A stretch of DNA of 64,000 nt, taken from positions 354,002,526-354,066,525 of the forward strand of contig CM022299.1 in NCBI GenBank assembly GCA_011799875.1, given 5' to 3'. Positions within the stretch are counted from its first letter, which is position 1. Each line of letters begins with the position of its first letter. Shown one piece after another: positions 57,127-64,000 of the stretch. The notes below the pieces were generated by a model. The model made no database searches, was not told where the DNA came from, and worked only from the letters and a program-made list of their open reading frames with translations. The position numbers were made by a program, and so were the translations under genes. Source of the DNA: Thinopyrum elongatum (Eukaryota > Streptophyta > Magnoliopsida > Poales > Poaceae).

Positions 57127-60100
57127 TTAGTGAGTAACATACGAAAATGGTCCATCGAGGTATCCAAACATTCCTCTATAACGACCTTCCCCAAGACCAC
57201 CACCTCGGCCAAGTCCACCACCAAGGCCAAGACCATCACCGAGGCCAAGAGCACCACCACGGCCAAGTCCACCACCAAGCACAACCATCACCAAGGCCAG
57301 ACCATCACGCGGCCAAGAGCACCACCACATGGCCAAGTCCACCACCAAGGCCAAACCATCACCAAGGCCAAGACCACCACCACGACCAAGACCACCACCA
57401 CGAGCTCTACCACCACCACGGCCTTGACCACCACCACGAGCTCTACCACCACCACGGCCTCTTGTAAGTCCTAGTTGCCTCCCTCTTTGTTGCCTAGATC
57501 CTCTTTGGCTACCACTTGGTTGGCTACCACTTGGTTGCCTTGGCACTTATTGGCTACCACTTGGATCCCTTGGCACTTGTTGGCTACCACTTGGATCCCT
57601 TGGCACTTGTTGGCTACCACTTGGTTGCCTTGGCACTTGTTGGCTACCACTTGGTTGGCTACCTTGTGTAGCTCCTTGTTGGCTTGTGCTTGCATCATTT
57701 TTCTTTGACCTCTTTCTTGGTTTCGTACATTTTCTTTTGTTGTGGCCATGACCTTTGCATTCCCCACAACGGGAGTTCTCACGAGGCTCTTGGAATTGGT
57801 CGTTGCCAAATTCGCGGCGGCCACCATGGCTCCATCCGTCCATGTCGCCTCTAAGACGCTTTGTCTGCCGTCTACCCCGTTTAACAACCTTCAACTCCGG
57901 ATCCAGCCATAGTTGAAGTCCATGGTACTCCGGCCATTGTGATTGGTCAAAGTATGGGTGAAAGCGGGGAGCCCATGTTTTCTTGACCGTCATGATTGAG
58001 AACTCCGACTCCCTCATGGTGAGGGGGTGATTGACGTCCACATTCCTAATGCGACCGGCGGTATACAAGTGTGAGCATGGGAGATGAAGCAACAATGGCC
58101 TCCCGCAAGAGCAATCACACTGTGTTAACGAGACCTTGAAAGCCCGACCTCCATGTTGGCGTCCATCGTTTGTGGTTCCTCCTGGCTCTTTCACTTCGTA
58201 CTTCCACTCTTCGTTGTCATATAGTATAGCTTCTTGTGAGTCCTCCTTCCGTGATTGAAATTCCAACCATTCATCAACCTTGGGTGGGAACTTGTACTTG
58301 TACTTGCGCTTGTTCTCACCCGCTATCTGTGCATCTGTTTCCATCAAGTACTTTAGAAAGTACGCATTCATCTTGTCAAATGTGTATTGAACTATTGCAG
58401 TCACGGGTAATCCACGTGCACCTTTGAGCACCCTATTGAAGCATTCGGCCATATTGCTTGTCATTTGACCGTATCTCCGACCATCTTCATCAAAAGCACG
58501 TGCCCACTTGTTCCGGTATTGAATGTGCCTATTGAGAAAGTCTTGACCCCCGGGATCAAGTTTTTTGTGTGCTAGCAATTTGTTGAACAAAGTGGCAAAC
58601 CGCTTGTCGGAGAAAGCGAGACAACAATCTTGAAGATCATCGGCCAACTCCTTAAGGCCACATGCCCTATAGAAGTTCGAACAAAAGTGCCTCATGCACC
58701 ATCGATGGTGCAACGGAGCATGCCCGGGAATGTCAATCTCCACCGCGTTAAGAATTCCTTGATGCCGATCCGATATGACACAAATTTCCCTCTGAGCGGG
58801 TAACACCTTCGTCCTCAAAAGACGCAAAAACCACTCCCAGTTGTCATTGTTCTCCACCTCAACCAAAGCAAATGCCAATGGCAACACCCGGTTATTGGCA
58901 TCACTTGCTATCGCAACCAACAAGGTGCCCTTATATTGTCCGGTCAAGAACGTGCCATTAATGGCGATGACCGGCCTACAGTGTTCGAAAGTCCTCACGC
59001 ATTGCTCGAATGCCCAAAATGCACGGCCAAATACTCGGACTTTCCTTCCGTCATGAACCGTTGTTTTTCCCCATGAGGCTCGACCACATGAACCAAGCCC
59101 GGGTTTGTGGCGGCCATGGCTAACAACAACCTAGGGATTCGGTTGTATGCTTCCTTCCAAGTACCATACAACATCTTAAATGCGGCTTGCTTCGCCTTCC
59201 ATGCCTTGCCGTATTTCACCTTGTAATGAAAGATGGCTTTCACAAGGTCCATGACATGTTGGATGCTCATTGTTCGAAGTGTGGATATTGAGTTGGAGAG
59301 CCTGTAAGCGATGAACTCGGACGTGAGTTGTCTGTGGTCTTGGGACACAATCTTGCCATCCACCCTTTTGCCTCGGCACATGTGAGTTGGCACACAACTC
59401 ACTACATGCCAAGTGGGACCTCCTTTCCATGGTCTTGCACGCACAATCCACAGACATTTTTCATCTTCACATGCACATGCAACCGTGTAGCGCACATTGA
59501 CGTCCGAGTTCACCACCTTGTGTGGATGATAATGCGTAACCGAGTAGTTGTCGAGCCACATCTTCAAGTACAAGAAGGTTTCGAACTTAGACCCGCGAGC
59601 AATCCCGTTCTTGCCGTCATCCAAATCACGGTGAGATCTTGGCCTAATCCCAAGAGATATACCTTGGCCACCATCTACCACGGTTTCATCCGCGAGACTA
59701 ACATCCTTGAACAATGTAGTCCGATGATCCCGACCGAATACCTTCTCGAAAGCTTCGGCCTCCTTCACCGTGAACCCCTCCTCATCAACTTGTTCATCGG
59801 GACCTTCGTCATCCGAATCCGATGCATAGCCATGGGAATAAGGGATGGAATGGTTCATTGTCTCTTGCAAATGATATTTGTCGAGATCACCCACATTGTT
59901 GTCATGGAGATCAACTTCGTTGTCATCGTCCGCATACTCATCATTCTCCTCTTGCAAAGCTTCATTTTGGTTGTTTGGAAACGGGCTCAATGTTGGCCTC
60001 ACTTCTTGGGTCAAAAGAGGTTCAACAATTTCATCTCGGTTCAAGGGTGGGGGGCTACTAGCAACCAAAGGGGAGGGGTTCCGGTTCAAGTCCAAATGCA

Positions 60101-60446
60101 AACTTGAATCAACCTTCTTCGTTGCAAATAACTCAAGAACCTTATCTAGTGATTCGGCCACCGTCTCCTTGTATGCAACCCAACGTTGCTCCGAGTTGAC
60201 ACACATTGTCTTCCAACGGATGTGCATTCCAAAACCAACATTATGCCTTCCCTCCGACTCAACGATATCACTAGGGTCCATCCAATTCAAATCTTTCCTC
60301 ACTTGTTGCAAGAGCTTCGCATAGCTAGGACTATTATCAAACACCATGTCAAGCTCATCCGGATCCGGTTCAATATTGCCTTTCAAGAAGGCGTCTTTGT
60401 CCCCATGATGAACAAACACACATGTTCTTCCCATCCCTATAAGCAT
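57127..60446 (-). pseudogene. mudrA-like: MURA-type MULE transposase, frameshift and nonsense codon
   Basis: The start is MLIGMGRTCVFVHHGDKDAF (60446). After an acidic linker comes the MuDR DNA-binding region (YTVACACEDEKCLWIVRARP, WHVVSCVPTHMC) and DHRQLTSEFIAYRL. A 1-nt loss in an A run at about 59064-59068 shifts the frame. The catalytic MULE domain (58998 on) reads CRPVIAINGTFLTGQYKG, WEWFLRLLRTKV, CVISDRHQGILNAV and HHRWCMRHFCSNF. The first catalytic residue, usually Asp in DGTF, is Asn here. A SWIM zinc finger (CDCSCG...LPCSH), a CCHC knuckle (CGECKGHGHNKRKC) and a decapeptide repeat SGSQQVPRDP follow. A TAA at 57547-57549 cuts the repeat; a Gly/Arg-rich tail continues in frame to 57127. 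Transposase binds the TIRs and cuts the element; this copy is dead. Confidence 0.9.
57523..57665 (-). repeat. 30-bp coding tandem repeat in the transposase tail
   Basis: About five units of a 30-bp repeat (TTGGCTACCACTTGGATCCC plus ten more bases) encode SGSQQVPR-type decapeptides. It is a coding low-complexity tract, not a CRISPR array. One unit carries the CAA-to-TAA stop at 57547-57549. Confidence 0.85.
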
Positions 60447-60996
60447 TCAAACGACCCTATAAGCATTCAAACAACACAACGTAACATTTCTTCCATGAGT
60501 ACTAATCCAAGGATTAACACGGAATACAAACCCTAACATATATATGAAACAACAACCCTAACCCTAACCCTTGCCCCAACATAACAACACCCATAACCTT
60601 AACCCTAACATACTAACAAGCCTAACCCTAGCACCAACATAAGAACACCCATAAGAATAACCCTAACATACTAACAAGCCTAATCATAGGAAATTGGCAA
60701 ACAAACATCTCACATCTCCATGCAAATCTCTAGATTCATACAAAACTAGGGTTTCCCCAAACTAGCAATAAATGAGCAATTTGTTTACATTACTTGGATC
60801 AAAACAAGGGGATCGGAGAAGATTACCTTGAGGGAGGGTTTGAGTTCGAAATCCACGGACAAAATCTTCAAATTTGGAAGATTTGGGGAAGGGGAAGAGA
60901 GGGGGAGAGGGGGCAAATCTCATGTGGGGATGCTTCGGGGGTTGGGGTGTGTGTGGGGGGAGTGGGGGAGGGGGACCAGCCAGCCAACTAGTAACA

Positions 60997-61254
60997 GACA
61001 GTGCAGCGCCTAAGGGCTAAGCGCTGCACATTACATGTGTGGCGCCTAGCTCTGAGGCGCTGCACTGCTGGGTGCGGGCCCAGGGGCTGCCACGCTGGAC
61101 AGAGGTGCAACGCCCCCGAGCTAGGCGCTGCACCGTAGGGTGTGACGCCTGCGTGTCAGGCGCCACTCAAAAAGGTCAGCCGAGTGAATTTGTTTTAGGA
61201 ATAGTTCATTTTGTGATTTGATTTCGTCCACAGGCTAAAATTGTCAAATTTGCC
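60997..61254 (-). repeat. Right terminal inverted repeat of the MULE
   Basis: Reverse complement begins GGCAAATTTGACAATTTTAG and follows the left TIR over about 258 bp, with scattered substitutions, ending at the GCGCTTAGCCCTTAGGCGC hairpin. It lies upstream of the transposase gene. Confidence 0.9.
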
Positions 61255-61263
61255 GCAGGCGCA

Positions 61264-62040
61264 CTCTGCGCAAGAGAGGTAGAACCCGACGCGAAAACGC
61301 GTCCCGGCGCGGAGATCCATGCACGGCATCGGCCATTGCCATGTGCGGGCCACGGCCACATGCCGAAGAGGTCCACGCAATGCAAGGGCCAAGGGGAGGA
61401 TGTTAACCCTATTGTCCGGTCTCTCCATCGGGTCTCGTCATTCTGGCTGGCGACACGCGCAACGTTACAAAAGGAGAGGGATCAGTGAAAAGATGCCCCG
61501 CTTGTCCGGCCTATGAGCTGGTTCCCGCATGATTCATTCAGTTCGTTTTGCATCGGTGTCTGTAGCGCTTTGTAAAGATTTACTACTGGAGCAGTACAAT
61601 CTTGTCGAACCGTCGGATGGGCAAGCGGATACGATAATGGTGATCGAAGCGAGTGTGAAGTCAAATGCTCAATATTTTTCAGTTCACGCCGTGCTTCTCC
61701 GGTCTCTAGTGTGTTTTTTAAAGAGGAATCTTGCCTAGTTGTGCACAGGCAGGTTGGATCCGGGTTTGCGAGTCAAAGTGCTGTCGGCATGATGGTCTTG
61801 TTTTCCGTGCAGCCCTTCCGTAGCAGGCACATACCCTGGCGTGTAGTACTAGCATCTTGTTGTCGTTTCACGATGACCATCATGAGATTTAACGTTTGAC
61901 AGCGGAGGCGATTTGCATGGACGTCTGCATTCTAGATCTATCCATTCCACAGTGCGTGCGTTTACGGTCTTGTTAATTCTTACTCGTATATGAATTTGAA
62001 TTTCTTAAGATTTCTAACCGATCCCCATTAAGTCTATATA
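61264..62040. other. Unassigned low-copy DNA
   Basis: No LTR, TIR pair or coding domain was recognised. It is contiguous in origin with 51300-51579 on the other side of the MULE, since the 9-bp target duplication joins them. Only short chance frames are present. Confidence 0.4.
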
Positions 62041-62044
62041 AGTG

Positions 62045-62470
62045 CATCTTCAACGCCGACCCGCAAACCTCCCGCAACCGTCCGGACCGCGTTGTTCGGA
62101 CCACGGAAGCCATCCAACGCTGACCTGTATCGGTCCGCGGGACGGTTCGGACGCGATTTCTCCCGCAAACCAGACACAAAAGTGGGGGAAGTTTGCCGGA
62201 GTCCGAACCGCTCGCAAACCCACTTCTGACCGCCCTGCCCCACCAAAAACCCGGACCTGCGTACGCCTGGGCCCTGGACCGCTCCGTCACGACGTCGGAG
62301 ACGGCCAAGCGCCGTCTCCGCCGCCTCGACGGGGAGATGGCCAGGTACGGCGAGGAATGGTCCCTCACCGAGATCGCGGCCAACGACGACACCTCCTACC
62401 ACTGCCGCCCTCTCCCCCAGCCCACGTCCTCGGTGGCCGCGACCACACTGCGCACGACGCAGGAGGAGGT
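62045..62470. mobile_element. Fragment of a TIR element with coding remnant
   Basis: The left part (GCATCTTCAACGCCGACCCG, CCTCCCGCAACCGTCCGG, GCGGGACGGTTCGGACGC) has the style of the terminal regions of the Harbinger-like elements nearby. Downstream a frame reads ETAKRRLRRLDGEMARYGEE and WSLTEIAANDDTSYHC, resembling the N-terminus of a passenger ORF. The right end is cut by the gypsy LTR starting at 62471. Assignment is tentative. Confidence 0.4.
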
Positions 62471-63388
62471 TGTCGGTTTTCTAAGAACCTACATATGAGT
62501 TGTGAGCAACAACTCCTTGAGAGTTCGGCCAGGGACTGAACACGTCCAGCAATCCTAAGTCATGAGCGAATAGGGCGGATGAACTACAGATGAACACAAG
62601 GAACTATCCAGATTTGGGCCACCTTCTTGGTGTAATACCCTACTCCTACTTTGTTTTGTATTGCAATGGTATGGAGTTACAATGTGTTTCTCACAAGGTG
62701 AAAAGATCGACCTGTGTTGGTTCTGAGGTCCAAAAGATCGACCCCCGGTGAGGCTTTGGTCTCCCCTATTTATAGTGTCCAGGGAGGCCTTGCCGGAGGC
62801 ACTAATTGGTTCAACATACATTGGAGTAGGCTTGTGTAGCCTGTACTATGTGGCATGGTCGCCCATGGCACGCTTGTACGAGCGATGATGACATCCTTCT
62901 GGGGCAGCGTGTTACCACCCGGACACTTACCTGCCTTCTTGGGTATTCGTCGGGCGGTGGTGAAGTACCGCCACTGTACCGGCGTAGGTAGCAGGTGAAT
63001 CCCACTGTAGCCGTCGTGGATAACTTGAGCCGTAGGGGTCCTTCCGGAGACTTCACGCACAAGGACTAGTCATTCGACTTCAGTTTTCTTTCCTATGCTG
63101 GCAGCAGTGCTCCTTGGTACCAGCCAGAACGCAGTCTTCATAGTCATGACGTATCCATTCTGACGAGTTGGAGACATGTCAACGTGTCCTCCTGGAGAGG
63201 TCCTGTGACGAGCTTCCCGGAGGCGGTCCGTACTCCTCTCTTGAACTGCCTCCTGATAATTCAGGCCATAGTCCAGTGGATCCATCAGGGTCTTCGAACG
63301 TATTCCCAGGGTGGAGAAATATCTTTTCCTTCGCCGCCAAGGCTCCTCTTACCGAGTTAGTAATACCCCAGTTTTACTGACGCCGACA
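62471..63388 (-). repeat. 3' LTR of a Tat-type gypsy element (Fatima-like)
   Basis: The 918-bp LTR begins TGTCGGCGTCAGTAAAACTG at 63388 and ends AGAAAACCGACA at 62471, with TGTCGG/CCGACA inverted termini. A TATAAATA box on the minus strand lies at 62767-62774. Purine-rich CGGGCCCGGGGGCTAT precedes the LTR on the minus strand, so this is the 3' LTR and the internal region lies to the right. Flanking 5-mers (GAGGT left, ATAGC right) differ, as expected for one end of a full element. Confidence 0.75.
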
Positions 63389-63676
63389 ATAGCCCCCGGG
63401 CCCGTTACCCGCCTTGACGGTTGCCAGACCCGAGACAGGGAATGGGGCCATTGTCGTTCCAGAGCCTTGACGTGTGGCAACCGACCGCCCATGACGGGAC
63501 CTGATGCCTAGAGACTTTTCCCACGTCGCATTGAAGGAAAGCTTGGTGAGTGGTATAGTTAGGCCGTGGGAGCGCCTCGATTCCCGCCCACGCTCGCGGC
63601 GCGCTCTTGGGAAGCGAGGAACGCGGGTAGTTATTACCGAGAGGCGGGCGGTTTCCCCTCCGTCTAGCCCTTGATT

Positions 63677-63682
63677 TATAAA
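63677..63682 (+). promoter_or_regulatory. TATA box of the antisense ORF
   Basis: TATAAA in the context TGATTTATAAAGGAGGG lies 117 bp upstream of the ATG at 63794, a plausible distance for a plant promoter with a short leader. It points in the plus direction, opposite to the retrotransposon. Confidence 0.5.
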
Positions 63683-63793
63683 GGAGGGGAGCGGACGTCA
63701 TCAGTCCGTTCCGTCGTCTCTGCCCCCAAATCTCACCATCACCACAACTCTTCTCCCCCCTTTGCATCTTCCCCCATCCAAGATCTTCTCTCA

Positions 63794-63955
63794 ATGGCAT
63801 CTCGGGGGCCCAAGTCCGCCGCGAATAAGGCGAAGAAGACCAAGGAGGCAGAGTCATCGCAGCCGCCGGAGCCGGCCCTGCATGAATCGGTTTATACTAA
63901 TACCGACAGCGTGAAAGGGCTTCGTTTCTTGGTCAGCGGTCGCAAGCATGAGTGA
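63794..63955 (+). pseudogene. Antisense ORF (gypsy-type putative transposase family), truncated
   Basis: ATG at 63794 starts MASRGPKSAANKAKKTKEAE, a basic Lys/Ala-rich N-terminus, followed by SSQPPEPALHESVYTNTDSV and KGLRFLVSGRKHE. A TGA at 63953-63955 ends it after 53 residues, while the frame remains open afterwards to the window end, suggesting a nonsense mutation or an intron. In relatives, the antisense ORF at this place encodes a long protein of unknown role, annotated as a putative gypsy-type transposase. The family link is by position and initial sequence style only. Confidence 0.45.
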
Positions 63956-64000
63956 GGGCGCACGGAGATGTTCCCGGCGGGCGACCAAGAAGTAGATGCG

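Larger units (their letters stand above)
51589..61254. mobile_element. Mutator-like element (MULE), 9.7 kb, with PMD gene and transposase
   Basis: TIRs of about 258 bp occupy both ends. The 9-bp flanks are GCAGGCGCG (51580-51588) and GCAGGCGCA (61255-61263), 8 of 9 matching, the TSD length of Mutator elements. A spliced plant-mobile-domain gene runs rightward from the left TIR. A MURA-type transposase runs leftward from the right TIR. Their 3' ends converge on a hairpin-rich tandem repeat and a small coiled-coil ORF. Both large genes carry inactivating mutations. Confidence 0.9.
63389..64000 (-). mobile_element. 3' internal region of the Tat-type gypsy element
   Basis: It begins with the polypurine tract (63389-63404) and contains an ORF on the opposite strand with its own TATA box. 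This antisense arrangement between pol and the 3' LTR is a known trait of Tat-type elements in grasses. The element continues beyond the window. Confidence 0.65.

Noticed and set aside
57130..57474. Thr/Lys/His-rich plus-strand ORFs
   Set aside because: They are antisense to the Gly/Arg-rich tail of the transposase.
57475..57708. CRISPR-like direct repeats
   Set aside because: The 30-bp repeats are contiguous, without spacers, and encode a decapeptide repeat in the transposase tail.
60547..60690. AACCCTAACCCTAACCC runs resembling telomeric repeats
   Set aside because: The repeats are short, irregular and interrupted (ACATACTAACAAGCC), and lack the plant TTTAGGG heptamer in register. They lie in the leader of the MULE transposase, so they are not an interstitial telomere.

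Overview
This window looks like repeat-rich nuclear DNA of a large-genome grass, most likely a wheat, barley or rye relative (Triticeae). The reasons are structural. Almost every block is a transposable element (TE) of a type typical of Triticeae: Athila-type and chromodomain Ty3/gypsy retrotransposons, an Angela/BARE-like copia LTR, CACTA elements, a Stowaway MITE, PIF/Harbinger-like elements with passenger ORFs and a Mutator-like element (MULE). They are nested, and many boundaries can be fixed by target-site duplications (TSDs). I see no intact ordinary host gene, tRNA, rRNA or CRISPR array. Clade names come from remembered family features; no database was searched.

Layout. 1-252: end of a CACTA element. 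253-5945: Athila-type gypsy element (minus strand) with gag-protease and an ATHILA-type 3' ORF but no reverse transcriptase. 5946-8516: 5' end of a copia element (minus), whose LTR is split by a 777-bp hAT-like element (8-bp TSD) that itself holds an 81-bp Stowaway MITE. 8517-14931: 3' end of another Athila-type element (plus), interrupted by a CACTA element at about 8562-12247 that carries a decayed Ulp1-like protease gene. 14932-16632 and 26778-28411: two parts of another CACTA element, split by an Athila-type element at 16633-26772 (TSD GTTAC). That element has lost its RT and RNase H, and its 5' LTR contains a solo LTR (24072-25675, TSD ATCCG).

28412-35390 is the least repetitive stretch. 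It holds two PIF/Harbinger-like elements with captured or passenger ORFs: one AP2/ERF-derived (30420-31565) and one with ubiquitin-interacting-motif-like helices (33519-34881). A third such element (35391-51296, TSD TAA) has an intact 343-codon ORF and is split by a complete 14-kb chromodomain gypsy element (37141-51214, TSD TGGGC). The gypsy element has 4.1-kb LTRs, gag and pol, and an extra ORF upstream of gag.

51589-61254 is a 9.7-kb MULE with TIRs of about 258 bp and a 9-bp TSD. It carries a spliced plant-mobile-domain (PMD) gene on the plus strand and a MURA-type transposase on the minus strand. The two converge on an array of GC-rich hairpin repeats built from the same modules as the TIRs. 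61264-62470 is low-copy sequence plus a fragment of a TIR element. 62471-64000 is the 3' end of a Tat-type gypsy element in minus orientation, with an antisense ORF that has its own TATA box.

The genes here serve element mobility or are passengers. Almost all carry stops, frameshifts or deletions. The exceptions are the 343-codon ORF in the third Harbinger-like element, the 256-codon ORF upstream of gag and the short coiled-coil ORF in the MULE.
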